Source: SOJA01 sp964598485 (lineage in GTDB: Archaea; Thermoproteota; Bathyarchaeia; Bathyarchaeales; Bathycorpusculaceae). Taken from it: a stretch of DNA of 64,000 nucleotides. The position numbers and the translations under genes were made by a program. The stretch lies in assembly GCA_964598485.1 (NCBI GenBank), contig CAZRCD010000005.1:1-64000 (forward strand). The letters are read 5' to 3'. Shown here in pieces: positions 50,366 to 59,968 of the stretch (position 1 is its first letter; every line of letters starts with the position of its first letter). A model generated the notes under the pieces. That model saw nothing but the letters and a program-made list of their open reading frames with translations. It was not told the origin of the DNA and ran no database searches.

Positions 50366-52060
50366 TCAGCTGACTTTATATCTACCTTTTTTCAGAAACT
50401 GCTTCTCGTAAATTTCTCTGACCATTTGTATAGTGTCTGCCTCTTCAGCAGCCTTATCTTCTCTTATGCGGTTTATCCTTGCAAAACGCAAAGCCATACT
50501 ACACTTGTATTTTGGGCTCCTCTGAATCTCATTGTATAATACCTCAACAACTATTTTAGGAACCACAACAACTCTTCTGTGCTCTTCTTCTATGGCAAGT
50601 TCCTTAAGCCGCCGTGTCATTTCGATAATCTCCACATCTGTCAAACCCTTGAAGGTCTTGCCAACCATTAAGAACTCACCTGTTTCAGCATCGCGAGCAG
50701 CCAAGTAATAATCTGAAAGCCACTCATGTCTTCTTCCATAACCATATTCAGCAGCAACAATAACCAAATCTAAGGGTTTGAGAACAGGCTTTATCTTAAG
50801 CCAACGTTTTCCGCGTATGCCAGGCGTGTATTCACCGTCAAGTTTCTTAGCCACAAGCCCTTCATGACCAGCATCCATTGCTTCTTTCAAGAATCGTTCA
50901 GCCTCTTCCATCTTGTCTGTAACCAACTGTTTTGTTAACTGTATTTCTCCAGTGTGGTCAGCTAAGATTTGCCTTCGTTGTGTGTACGGAAGAGAAATCA
51001 GGCTTTCTCCATTAAGATATAAAAGGTCAAACAGATACAGTTTGACGGGGATTTTTTTAATCATGTCTTCTATTGCGTGAACTCTTTTGAATCTTCGCAT
51101 TACGTGTTGAAATGGAATGGGGTGGCCTTGGCTATTAACAGCGATAACTTCGCCTTCCAAAATTGCTTTTTCTGCTTTCACGTTCTTTCGAACCATTTGT
51201 ACGATTTCTGGTAGACTCGGCGTTACGTCTGTTAGTCTTCTACTGAAAATCTTCACATCATTTTCACGTTTGTGAATTTGAACTCTTGCTCCATCCAGTT
51301 TGTGCTCGAAGGCTGTTTCGCCACCATGTTCCTTCAACGCCTCAGCAACATCACTTGCAGTCTGAGCCAACATAAGCCCAACAGGTCTAAAAACCCTAAA
51401 CCCAACCTTCAACAGTGCCTCTTTCCCTTGGTTTTTTGCCATGGCTGCAACATCTCCCACATCACCAATGGTCATGGTTGCTTTTTGCACGATTTCCAGC
51501 GGAATTTGGAAGGCTTTGGAGACTGCTTGCTCCATTAATCCCTCGTAGAAGCCAGTTCGCATTTCACCTATGAATATTTTAATCAAGTATTTTGCTTCAA
51601 GGGATGAAGCTAGACTTAATAGAGCTTCTATGAGCCTCTCTTTTTTCTCCCTAGATCCTGATCCAGCGGGTTGCGCAATGGCTTCAAAACCGCGTTTAAC
51701 CTCCAATATTGTTAGCTTTCTCTCAAAAAGTGTTGACTGCTTGTCAATTTTACTGCTTTCAAAGAGTACCTTTGTGGCTGAACCTACGTCACCAGTCTTG
51801 CCAAAAGCTTCCGTGAAAACCTTCCAGTCGGCTTTCGTTAGGCGTCTTATGATTCCAGTCAAGGTTGCCCAGCTCACATCAAGAGTTTGCTGACTCCATT
51901 TTGGAAAAGATCGCCCAAGAATCATAGACACAGCGGGTTCAATCTCTTCTGCTTCCAAATTGTTTAAGAAATCTGAAACAAGGTCTATCATACGAAGCCT
52001 TTTGGTTGTGGCTTCCAGTTCTTCGCAAAGATCTGCTAAGGCTTTAAAGGACGTAGGCAT
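50366..52060 (-). CDS. lig: ATP-dependent DNA ligase
   Basis: A 564-residue archaeal replicative ligase. The DNA-binding domain (about 1-200) is followed by the nucleotidyltransferase domain with FEHKLDGARVQIHKR (motif I, adenylated Lys), FSRRLTDVTPSLPEI (motif Ia-III region), AILEGEVIAVNSQG, HEGLVAKKLDGEYTPGIRGK (motif IV-V) and WLKIKPVLKPLDLVIV, then the OB domain. ATG 52060 is the start. Length and order are normal. Confidence 0.96.
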   Translation of the reverse strand: MPTSFKALADLCEELEATTKRLRMIDLVSDFLNNLEAEEIEPAVSMILGRSFPKWSQQTLDVSWATLTGIIRRLTKADWKVFTEAFGKTGDVGSATKVLFESSKIDKQSTLFERKLTILEVKRGFEAIAQPAGSGSREKKERLIEALLSLASSLEAKYLIKIFIGEMRTGFYEGLMEQAVSKAFQIPLEIVQKATMTIGDVGDVAAMAKNQGKEALLKVGFRVFRPVGLMLAQTASDVAEALKEHGGETAFEHKLDGARVQIHKRENDVKIFSRRLTDVTPSLPEIVQMVRKNVKAEKAILEGEVIAVNSQGHPIPFQHVMRRFKRVHAIEDMIKKIPVKLYLFDLLYLNGESLISLPYTQRRQILADHTGEIQLTKQLVTDKMEEAERFLKEAMDAGHEGLVAKKLDGEYTPGIRGKRWLKIKPVLKPLDLVIVAAEYGYGRRHEWLSDYYLAARDAETGEFLMVGKTFKGLTDVEIIEMTRRLKELAIEEEHRRVVVVPKIVVEVLYNEIQRSPKYKCSMALRFARINRIREDKAAEEADTIQMVREIYEKQFLKKGRYKVS

Positions 52061-52164
52061 GACATTAACCTTTAATTTGCTCTAGAGTTTAGAGTTGTCG
52101 CTTAGAAAATAAACGTTATTTTTTAGAAGCTTAACAAAAAGAGTTTGAGGGATGAACTCCCTTT

Positions 52165-52548
52165 CTAGAATGATTCAGCCAGTTTTGCTTTCACTTCTTT
52201 TATCTTCTTTTCCGTTTCTTTCGCTTTCTCTTTGTTTTTCAATGCTTTGTAGCAGTCTCTTGCATATTCCAGTGCGCTCACTCCAAATCTATCAAAGCCT
52301 TTATCGAAGGATAAATCAGCGGATTTCAGGAAATTTTCAACAGCTATTTTGTAATCTTTAAGCATATAGTCGCATTCGCCAGCTTTGTAAAGCATGGACG
52401 AAGCATCGAAGAAGTTGTTCTTTTTCAAGTAGAGTTCAGATGCTCGCAGAAATTTTTCTTTTGCTTCTTCGTATTTGCCTAACTCGTAAACCACGTTTGC
52501 ATCCTTGTGCAGTTTAACAGGGTCTTCCTTCACTTTCTCTTCGCTCAT
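52165..52548 (-). CDS. TPR/SNAP-like helical repeat protein
   Basis: A 127-residue protein with repeated helical hairpins of TPR type: VVYELGKYEEAKEKFLRASE, ASSMLYKAGECDYMLKDYKI and VSALEYARDCYKALKNKEKA. It is a scaffold-type fold, partner unknown. Met 52548 is chosen over the upstream TTG. It is upstream of DNA ligase on the same strand, with a gap of about 100 bases. Confidence 0.75.
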   Translation of the reverse strand: MSEEKVKEDPVKLHKDANVVYELGKYEEAKEKFLRASELYLKKNNFFDASSMLYKAGECDYMLKDYKIAVENFLKSADLSFDKGFDRFGVSALEYARDCYKALKNKEKAKETEKKIKEVKAKLAESF

Positions 52549-52755
52549 AATGACCAACTCTCAATTTGCCATTATTCAACAATGAACTTCCATTTAGGTT
52601 TTCCCATTCTTAAGCAACAAACGGTGCTGTATGTCGAGTAGAGAAGCCTGCTGTAAACTTCCTCTTTTTTCATATATCTATTAGTCTCCAACTGAAGATT
52701 TGGCTGTTCTGAGAAGTTAAATAAAAGTGTACGTATATCATACGCGGTAATTTGA

Positions 52756-53373
52756 ATGTTTGAGCTTGGAGACATACGATTCAGACCTGTAGAAAAGGAT
52801 GATTTGAAGCTTCTGTATAAATGGGAGAACGATTTTGAGCTGATGATGTATTCAAGAAGTAAGCCTCTGAATTTTGTGAGTATGGAGCAGCTTGAAAGGC
52901 AGTACGATAAGTGGATGAAGGAAAACAAGGAAGTTCATTTCATCGTTGAACTCGTTGATACGAACGAACCTATTGGAACAGCAGTTATACGCAAAGAAGA
53001 GTGGAGCAACGTGAAGAACGCAGACATAGGCACTTACATTGGAAAGAAGGAGTACTGGAGCAAAGGATATGGAAAACAGATCACTGTTGCCTTGCTTGAA
53101 ATGTGCTTCATCTTCCTGAACATGGAACGTTGCGAAGCTTGGAGCGTAGAGTATAATACCCGCGCCCACAAAACGCTTGAAACATGCGGATTCAAAAAGG
53201 GAGGAGTCATGAGACAAACTGTACTAGTTAATGGTAAAAAATGGAACTCCTATCACTTTGACATGCTCCGCGAAGAATACACAAACATTCGACAAGGTTT
53301 GCTTGGAAAGACACTGGGAGAAAAACTAGATGAGTATCTCAAAAGGCATTGTGGTTTAGCCAAGAAACCCTAA
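52756..53373 (+). CDS. GNAT acetyltransferase (RimJ/RimL-like)
   Basis: A 205-residue acetyltransferase: IRFRPVEKDDLKLLYKWEND, IGTYIGKKEYWSKGYGKQIT (acetyl-CoA binding loop, WxxGYG), then RCEAWSVEYNTRAHKTLETC and GFKKGGVMRQTVLVNGKKWN. This is the RimJ/RimL subtype. Substrate could be a protein N-terminus or a small amine; not decidable. Confidence 0.88.
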   Translation: MFELGDIRFRPVEKDDLKLLYKWENDFELMMYSRSKPLNFVSMEQLERQYDKWMKENKEVHFIVELVDTNEPIGTAVIRKEEWSNVKNADIGTYIGKKEYWSKGYGKQITVALLEMCFIFLNMERCEAWSVEYNTRAHKTLETCGFKKGGVMRQTVLVNGKKWNSYHFDMLREEYTNIRQGLLGKTLGEKLDEYLKRHCGLAKKP

Positions 53374-53378
53374 ATGAG

Positions 53379-54128
53379 TTATCTACTTCTTTTTATTGAG
53401 ATAATTATGTAAGTTTCAATAGTGCCAAATAGGCGAGATTGTGTTTTCTGAACGTGAATTATTGCAAAGTTGTTTTCTTTTAATATTTTCTCTAGCTGAG
53501 CCTTTGGAAATATCCATTCAACTTTTGACGTCACGTGTTGGAGTATACGAGTGATTATGTCTATAATACGATTAGATGAGAATGCGTCTATTATGCAAAG
53601 CGCTCCGTTAGGCTTTAATGTGTCGTAAAATTCTCTCACAGCCTCTTTTCTACCCGACCATGTCTTAATCTCATGAATAACGCCGCTGCATAGAACTATG
53701 TCAAAACTGTTATTTGCAAACGGCAGGTTTTCAATTTTTGATTTTGTAACATTTAGAAGCTTATTTATGCTACGTCCATACTTCAAAGAGAATTCATCGA
53801 TATCTACACCTACCATTTCAAAGTCTTTGCTATAATAATCATGGAGCTTTAAGACTGATCTTCCCCATCCACATCCAGCATCAAGTACAAAGGGACTTCT
53901 AAACTCCTCAAGTTTCTTTCCCATCCATTCCACAAACTTCAACGAGGCGCTTTGAACTCTACTAAGCGTTTTGGCGTCTTTAAATTGCGATTTGACAAAT
54001 TTTTCGGGTTTTCCAAACTTCTTTACAGCGTCATTAGTGTCAACTTTCTCAACTACACTTGATCCACGCTTATTTGCGTGTTTAATACTGAAAAATCTAA
54101 GATAATGTTCGAAATCAAACATTAACAT
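53379..54128 (-). CDS. SAM-dependent methyltransferase
   Basis: A 249-residue class-I methyltransferase: VLDAGCGWGRSVLKLHDYYS (motif I), VGVDIDEFSLKYGRSI (motif II), IENLPFANNSFDIVLCSGVI (motif IV-like) and LKPNGALCIIDAFSSN. The N-terminal 60 residues are unassigned. Substrate unknown. The start ATG 54128 or Met 54122. Confidence 0.85.
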   Translation of the reverse strand: MLMFDFEHYLRFFSIKHANKRGSSVVEKVDTNDAVKKFGKPEKFVKSQFKDAKTLSRVQSASLKFVEWMGKKLEEFRSPFVLDAGCGWGRSVLKLHDYYSKDFEMVGVDIDEFSLKYGRSINKLLNVTKSKIENLPFANNSFDIVLCSGVIHEIKTWSGRKEAVREFYDTLKPNGALCIIDAFSSNRIIDIITRILQHVTSKVEWIFPKAQLEKILKENNFAIIHVQKTQSRLFGTIETYIIISIKRSR

Positions 54129-54390
54129 TCGAAGATATTTAGGCTTAATTTCAAATCTTGAAATTTCATCCCTAAAATCCTCTAAATAACTCTTGATAAT
54201 CTGTTCCGCATCTTGATTAAACTTAAACAGGTTTTTTCACCTAACCCTATATTAATTCAAAACATGTTATGAATTTTTGTGATTGGATACGCCAGCTGGA
54301 ATGCTGTGTATCGAGGTTCAGCTGTTTCAGAACTTGTTCAATCAAAAATAGAATAAGGAACTGAAAACACTGATCATACGGAGCAATATC

Positions 54391-55791
54391 ATGTCCCTTA
54401 AATGTGTTCAATGCGGTTCAAAATTTCCATTTTATCCTCCAAAGGACAAGTGTGAAAAATGTGGAGGAGCATTAGGATACGCGGTCAATTTACCTAAAAA
54501 TCGTGAAATCAAGTTTTCTGGCAAGCTTCGTTTTTGGAGATACAGGAGCTTACTCCCCCCAGTGCAGCATGTTGTAAGTTTGGGTGAAGGCGGAACACCA
54601 CTACGTAAAGCGGAAAGACTTGCTGAAAGACTTGGCTTAAGAGAATTGTATCTAAAGGATGAAACCAGAAACCCCACAAACTCTTTCAGAGACCGTGCCG
54701 CTGCACTTCTAACTTCAAATGCTATAGACCTCAAACATGACACGCTAATATGTGCAACGAACGGAAACTTAGGTGCTTCTTTAGCTGCTTATTCCGCAAA
54801 GGCTGGACTAATCTGTCACGTAATCGTGCCGAAGTTTGTTGATGTTGGAAAACTGGCTCAAATGCTTGTTTACGACGCTGTTATCGAAGAGTTTGGAGAA
54901 ACAGTTGACGATTCGATACGCAGAGCTGAAGCCTTAGGCGACGAAACTGGCTGGTATCAAGCAACGGCAGAACTGAATCCCCTTGTGATTGAAGCACAGA
55001 AAACAATTGCCTATGAAGTCTATGAACAGTTCGGTGTTCCAGACTGGTTTATAGTTGCTATGGGAGGTGGAGGAACAATCTATTCAATATGGAAGGGCTT
55101 CAAGGAACTTAAACAACTCAGAATGACAAAAGGCTTACCGAAAATGATTGGAGTGCAACCTGAAGGATGTGCACCCATAGCCAAAACGTTGTTAGAAAAC
55201 CGTTCCGAACCAATAAAAATTGCGAAGCCGTTTACTCGTGCACTTGCTGTCTTAGTAGCTAATCCACTCCAAGGCGAGCTGGCAATAAATGCAATAAAGG
55301 AATCAAAAGGCTTAACTTTAACCGTTTCTGACTCCGAAATTTTCACGGCAGAGCGTCAGATGGCGAAACTTGAAGGAATGTTTGCTGAACCAGCAAGCTC
55401 AGCCACAATAGCAGCAGTAAAAAAGCTTGTCAAGGACGGAAAAATCAGCAACAACGACAGCGTTGTTTGTCTCATCACAGGAAGCGGATTAAAAGCCACA
55501 GACGTACTCCAAGCACTGACCAAAAAACAGAAGACAGCGGTTATAGGCTTGGAAATAAGCACAAAAGAAAAAATACTACGAATCATAAGCAGAAAAGACA
55601 CGTATGGCTACGACTTGTGGAAAAAGCTGGGAAAAACCATGACAAGAGCAGCCATATACCAACACCTAAACGAACTATCAAGAAAAGGACTGATAGCAGG
55701 CTACGCAAAAAACGGGAAAAAATTCTTCAACATAACAAAACGTGGAAAACAAGTCTTGAGAGCCTTCGATGACTTGAGAGTTTCGCTCTAA
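54391..55791 (+). CDS. thrC: Threonine synthase fused to a winged helix
   Basis: A 466-residue PLP enzyme with an N-terminal zinc ribbon (KCVQCGSKFPFYPPKDKCEK), the PLP lysine region NPTNSFRDRAAALLTSNAI (as SFRDR, where Lys is normally found: SFKDR), the glycine loop VAMGGGGTIYSIWKGF, and CATNGNLGASLAAY. The SFKD lysine is replaced by Arg here. Residues about 390-466 form a winged helix: ISTKEKILRIISRKDTYGYD, LWKKLGKTMTRAAIYQHLNE, LSRKGLIAGYAKNGKKFFNI. Loss of the lysine plus the fused DNA-binding domain raises the chance that this is a sensor-regulator rather than an active synthase. Confidence 0.75.
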   Translation: MSLKCVQCGSKFPFYPPKDKCEKCGGALGYAVNLPKNREIKFSGKLRFWRYRSLLPPVQHVVSLGEGGTPLRKAERLAERLGLRELYLKDETRNPTNSFRDRAAALLTSNAIDLKHDTLICATNGNLGASLAAYSAKAGLICHVIVPKFVDVGKLAQMLVYDAVIEEFGETVDDSIRRAEALGDETGWYQATAELNPLVIEAQKTIAYEVYEQFGVPDWFIVAMGGGGTIYSIWKGFKELKQLRMTKGLPKMIGVQPEGCAPIAKTLLENRSEPIKIAKPFTRALAVLVANPLQGELAINAIKESKGLTLTVSDSEIFTAERQMAKLEGMFAEPASSATIAAVKKLVKDGKISNNDSVVCLITGSGLKATDVLQALTKKQKTAVIGLEISTKEKILRIISRKDTYGYDLWKKLGKTMTRAAIYQHLNELSRKGLIAGYAKNGKKFFNITKRGKQVLRAFDDLRVSL

Positions 55792-55852
55792 TTTGATGGA
55801 AAATATTAAATAAGAGATAGTATAGTCATAACTTTACTAATTGGTGAAAGGA

Positions 55853-56758
55853 ATGGGCGAAGCAGGTCAGGTAAAGCGTGGACATGCTCTATCAGTTTTC
55901 GGTGGGCTCATAATAGGTGTTTCCTCTGTTTTTGAAGCTGTGTTTGTCCTCTACACTTTGGGTTTCCCCATTTTCCAAAAAATCGAGGACTCTCAAGTTA
56001 AAATATTCGTGAGCCTCTGCATTTTCATAGGGCTAACTGCCGCGACCTTGACATTCGCTGGAGCATATTCTTTCTGGAAAGGCTACACGCGAACCGGAGG
56101 CTACCTGAACTTCATCGGAAGTGTTTTAGCTTTGTCAAATATAATTACACCGTTTACATACGGTTACAATGTTTCCCAGATTTTTTCAACAGGAACTTTG
56201 CTGGGTGTTTGCCTTATAGCAGCAGGTACAGCACTAGGAGCAAGTTCACCATTAGCTAAAAAAATGAAAGGGCCTATTTTAACAAGTGTAGAGGTTGCGG
56301 TAGTCGCTGTATTATCAGCGCTCTATGCAGTCATGATAAGCATTCTAAAATTTCCTTCGCCAACTGGCGGATATACTCACATTGGAGACCTAATTGTATT
56401 TATCGCTGCGCTCTTGTTTGGTTACAAAGTTGGAGGGCTTACTGGAATAATTGGTTCGGTAGCCGCAGACTTTTTTATCGGATATGACCGCTGGTTTATA
56501 TCTATTCTTGCTCATGGGCTTGAAGGAATAATTCCCGGATTATCTAAAGGAAAGCCCTTTGCAGTACAAGTAGTATTTTGTGTGATAGGTGGTTTTCTGA
56601 TGGCCACTACATATTTTTTCATAAATATATTCATAAAGGGATATCCATTGGCCCTAATCTCATATGCACGCGACTTGTTCGTCCAAGCTGGTATATCCAT
56701 AATAGTTGGCTTGATCATTGTCAAAGTAATTAAAAGAGCAATCCCTCGATTAAGGTAA
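55853..56758 (+). CDS. ECF-type S-component-like membrane protein
   Basis: A protein of about 301 residues with nine or ten transmembrane segments. The N-terminal half is a four-helix unit; the C-terminal half has the S-component pattern FPSPTGGYTHIGDLIVFIAA, LLFGYKVGGLTGIIGSVAAD and FFIGYDRWFISILAHGLEGI. ATG 55853 follows GGTGAAAGG. Substrate unknown. The downstream AIR-synthase-like gene lies 19 bases away on the same strand. Confidence 0.7.
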   Translation: MGEAGQVKRGHALSVFGGLIIGVSSVFEAVFVLYTLGFPIFQKIEDSQVKIFVSLCIFIGLTAATLTFAGAYSFWKGYTRTGGYLNFIGSVLALSNIITPFTYGYNVSQIFSTGTLLGVCLIAAGTALGASSPLAKKMKGPILTSVEVAVVAVLSALYAVMISILKFPSPTGGYTHIGDLIVFIAALLFGYKVGGLTGIIGSVAADFFIGYDRWFISILAHGLEGIIPGLSKGKPFAVQVVFCVIGGFLMATTYFFINIFIKGYPLALISYARDLFVQAGISIIVGLIIVKVIKRAIPRLR

Positions 56759-56777
56759 GGCTATCTCTCAGCTAAGA

Positions 56778-57839
56778 ATGAAAACTAGAAGCGGCTATAC
56801 TATGTTTTCTTTGAAAAACAAAAAAACGAAACTGTCTTTTGGGAAAATTCCTATGGAAATACTGGAGAAAGTTGTTTTCAAGAATCTGGGTGTAAAGCGT
56901 CAAGAAGTTGTTTTGGGTCCTGCTGCTGGATTTGACGGAGCAGTCATAGATGTTGGTGACAAATCCTTAATCGTCTCTATGGATCCTATCACTGGTGCAA
57001 TAGAGCGGATAGGTTGGCTCGCGGTAAACATTAACGCGAATGACATTGCCACTTTTGGCGTCGAACCAGCATTCTTCTCCTCATGCATCTTACTTCCTGA
57101 AAATGCGGGCAGGAAAACCGTTGAGACTGTATGTGTTCAGATGAATAAAGCTGCAAAAAATTTAGGAATAGCAATCGTCGGGGGACATTGTGAAGTGACT
57201 CCCGGACTGACTAATCCGATAGTTATAGGCTGCATCATGGGCGTAACAGAAAAAGGAAACTACGTGACAGCGGGCGGAGCTAAACCAAGAGACAAGCTTA
57301 TACTAACCAAAAGCGTTGGAATCGAAGGCACAGCCATTTTGGCATCGGATAGAGAAAAACAATTGAAGAAAGTACTTAGCGCTTCAGTGTTAGAGGACGC
57401 CAAGAAATTCTTCAACCAAATAAGTGTCGTCAAGGAAGCAATAACTGCCGTTGAAACGGGTGGAGTAAACGCTATGCACGACCAAACGGAAGGCGGCGTG
57501 GCTGGAGGAATCCATGAAATAGCAGACGCATCAAACCTTGGCGTAAAAATCTTCGAAGAAAAAATCCGAATACGACCTGAAACCGTTAAAATATGCGAAT
57601 TCTTCCAGATAGATCCTTTGCAACTCATAGCCTCTGGAAGCTTGCTGATCGCCGTTAACCCAAACTTTGCTGATAAGGTTGTGAAAGCTTTGGAGAAAAA
57701 CGAAATTGCAGCAACGGTTATTGGAGAGTTTCTTTCTTCTCCAGAAAAACGATTCATAATATTTGAAGATGGTAGATTAGAAAATTTGGTTAGACCCATA
57801 TCAGACCATCTCTGGCGAGCTTTGGAAAAGCCCAACTGA
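56778..57839 (+). CDS. AIR synthase-related protein (HypE-like)
   Basis: A 353-residue protein of the PurM/HypE/SelD superfamily: VLGPAAGFDGAVIDVGDKSL, NINANDIATFGVEPAFFSSC, GGHCEVTPGLTNPIVIGCIM, AMHDQTEGGVAGGIHEIADA and LLIAVNPNFADKVVKALEKN. These are ATP-binding and dimer elements of COG1973-type hydrogenase maturation factor-like proteins, but the C-terminal PRIC-type Cys of HypE is absent (ends RALEKPN). So it is not a standard HypE. Met 56802 may be the true start. Confidence 0.8.
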   Translation: MKTRSGYTMFSLKNKKTKLSFGKIPMEILEKVVFKNLGVKRQEVVLGPAAGFDGAVIDVGDKSLIVSMDPITGAIERIGWLAVNINANDIATFGVEPAFFSSCILLPENAGRKTVETVCVQMNKAAKNLGIAIVGGHCEVTPGLTNPIVIGCIMGVTEKGNYVTAGGAKPRDKLILTKSVGIEGTAILASDREKQLKKVLSASVLEDAKKFFNQISVVKEAITAVETGGVNAMHDQTEGGVAGGIHEIADASNLGVKIFEEKIRIRPETVKICEFFQIDPLQLIASGSLLIAVNPNFADKVVKALEKNEIAATVIGEFLSSPEKRFIIFEDGRLENLVRPISDHLWRALEKPN

Positions 57840-57856
57840 TCTTGCAGTTTGAAACG

Positions 57857-58594
57857 TTACTTCAATTGTCTAGCTTTAATGTTGCGTAAAAGATTTTGAT
57901 ATAGAACGATAGCTGAGTAGAAAGCATATGATAGTAACAATTGAGGACGGCGAATAGCGAATTTAAGATCGCTGGCAATTAAGTCAATGCTTTTCTTGAG
58001 GGCCCAAACATTTTCTGGCCTGTAATGAATACAGTATGGTTCATAAACAGGGATGGCTTTGTAGCCGTTTTTACAAATCCATGACTTGATGTAAGAGTCT
58101 TCGTAAGTATGCAAGTGAAAGGGTATGCGGATGCCTTCAATTGCTTTACGTCGCACCAACAAATCATGGGTTCCTCCTCTCTTCTCAAAGATTTTCATTG
58201 TAACTCTTTCAAACAATTTTAGGATTCTCGAGTCTTTTAATACAGACCAAATCTCCATTCCCCAGATTGCACCCACGTTGCCTTTCATCAGTTTTTCCGC
58301 CTTTGTAAACCAGCCGCTGCATAGAATCACATCGCTATCCACAAAAATAAACCAGTCAGTTTCCACTTCGCTTATTGCTTTTTGTCTCGCACTGCCTCGT
58401 GTTCCTTTGTCTTGAATTAAAATAACATTTCCATGTCTTTCCTGAACCTCTTTCACTATTTCTAGAGTTGAGTCAGTTGAGTAACCATCAACAACAATTA
58501 ACTTGTTAACTGGCACGTTTTTATAAACCGATGTGAGGCATTTCTTTAAAATCCTGTCGCTATTTTTTGTAAGTACGACAACATCAATTGGCAT
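57857..58594 (-). CDS. Family-2 glycosyltransferase
   Basis: A 245-residue GT-A fold transferase: PIDVVVLTKNSDRILKKCLT, KLIVVDGYSTDSTLEIVKEV, FIFVDSDVILCSGWFTKAEK (DxD-like) and LHTYEDSYIKSWICKNGYKA (acidic base region). The C-terminus has a hydrophobic helix near LLLSYAFYSAIVLYQNLL. It resembles the protein at 59231-59953 closely, so the two are paralogues. Sugar and acceptor unknown. Confidence 0.88.
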   Translation of the reverse strand: MPIDVVVLTKNSDRILKKCLTSVYKNVPVNKLIVVDGYSTDSTLEIVKEVQERHGNVILIQDKGTRGSARQKAISEVETDWFIFVDSDVILCSGWFTKAEKLMKGNVGAIWGMEIWSVLKDSRILKLFERVTMKIFEKRGGTHDLLVRRKAIEGIRIPFHLHTYEDSYIKSWICKNGYKAIPVYEPYCIHYRPENVWALKKSIDLIASDLKFAIRRPQLLLSYAFYSAIVLYQNLLRNIKARQLK

Positions 58595-58703
58595 GTTTGT
58601 CAATTGACGCCCGCCTTTTCTCCTCTACTGTGCACATGTCGAACTGTAAAGATGCATTCACATTCCTTTTTAGGGATAAAAAAGTTATTATAAGCTTCAT
58701 ATT

Positions 58704-59234
58704 TCACTTCACCGAACTTTTCCAGTTTTTTAACCAAAATTCTTTTGGCAAAAGTCTTTCTCCCCAGCTTCCCTCGTATTTAAGATTGGTAAGGGAGAAA
58801 CGGAACGGCAAAAACAACTTCCACCCTTCTAACGGTACATCTATGATTGTAATGTTACAAACTCTGCTTGACTCCTTCAGAAGCGTTTCTATGTCATCAT
58901 CGTTAAAGTGTTCATATAGTCCTTGACTAAAAACAACCTCAAAAGATTTTTCTCTGAAAGGTAACGCTTTCGCATCGCAAACCATGAAGTCGTATATACG
59001 AGTATACTCTTGCTTGGCAAATTTCACATTGTTTTTTGATAAATCCGAAGCTATCACCATGTCGTCTTTGCCGATGTAATCGCTAATTATGGCTCGCCCA
59101 CATCCTACTTCTAATTCCGTGCCTTTGATTCTACTCAATATCTTTGCAAGTTTCCTTCTTATGACTATTTCTAGGTGATAGTTAAGGAAGGCGTATTTTT
59201 TTCGGTACCTTTCATGCCAGATGTCACTTTTCAT
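58704..59234 (-). CDS. SAM-dependent methyltransferase
   Basis: A 176-residue class-I methyltransferase: GTELEVGCGRAIISDYIGKD (motif I), MVIASDLSKNNVKFAKQEYT, MVCDAKALPFREKSFEVVFS and GLYEHFNDDDIETLLKESSR. Short for the family, with a complete core. Start overlaps the stop of the upstream glycosyltransferase by four bases (ATGA), so they are co-translated. Confidence 0.85.
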   Translation of the reverse strand: MKSDIWHERYRKKYAFLNYHLEIVIRRKLAKILSRIKGTELEVGCGRAIISDYIGKDDMVIASDLSKNNVKFAKQEYTRIYDFMVCDAKALPFREKSFEVVFSQGLYEHFNDDDIETLLKESSRVCNITIIDVPLEGWKLFLPFRFSLTNLKYEGSWGERLLPKEFWLKNWKSSVK

Positions 59235-59953
59235 TTTTTATCACCCTTCTCTTGGAGGAGCCATATAAAGGCAAAAATCGCCGCATAGATTAAACGTTCC
59301 TTCATTAATCTTATTTTTCGAAGTTCAAAAATTGTAGAGAGCCTATTTTCCTTAGACAGCAAGCTCTCCATTGTCTTAAAATGTTTACAGTACGACGTGT
59401 AACTAACGATCACTTTGTAGTTTTTCGCGGTAATCCATTCTTTTATGTAAGCGTCTTCTAAAACGTGCAATTCGCTTGGAATCTTAATGTCCTTAACAGC
59501 ATCATAGCGTATAAGTATGTCGTGGCATCCTCCTCTGATATCAAATACTCTAGCTTCCATCCATTGCAAAATCTTCGTGATAAATTTGCTTTCTACATCT
59601 CCCGGAATATCAACGCCCCATATTGCACCAACATCTTCTCGAATGTATCTACTTGCTTTTTTGAACCAATCTTTGCATAGGGTAACGTCGCTGTCAACAA
59701 ACATAAACCAGCTTGTTTTCACCTCTTGTATACCCCTTTCCCGAGCCTTTCCCCTTGAACCCTTTTCAGCTATAACCTTGACGTTCCCATATTTCTTGTT
59801 GAATTCACCAAGTATTTTTAACGTGCTATCCGTCGAAAAACCATCTACCACGATTAAACGTTTAATCGGCACATTTCCATAAACTGATTTAAGGCATGCT
59901 TCAAGTAAGCGTTCGCTGTTTTTTGTAAGTATGACAACGTCTACTCTTTCCAT
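59231..59953 (-). CDS. Family-2 glycosyltransferase
   Basis: A 240-residue GT-A transferase: VDVVILTKNSERLLEACLKS, RLIVVDGFSTDSTLKILGEF, FMFVDSDVTLCKDWFKKASR, GAIWGVDIPGDVESKFITKI and LHVLEDAYIKEWITAKNYKV. Paralogue of the protein at 57857. Sits between two methyltransferase genes in one minus-strand operon. Confidence 0.88.
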   Translation of the reverse strand: MERVDVVILTKNSERLLEACLKSVYGNVPIKRLIVVDGFSTDSTLKILGEFNKKYGNVKVIAEKGSRGKARERGIQEVKTSWFMFVDSDVTLCKDWFKKASRYIREDVGAIWGVDIPGDVESKFITKILQWMEARVFDIRGGCHDILIRYDAVKDIKIPSELHVLEDAYIKEWITAKNYKVIVSYTSYCKHFKTMESLLSKENRLSTIFELRKIRLMKERLIYAAIFAFIWLLQEKGDKK

Positions 59954-59968
59954 AATTGTTGATCTCCG

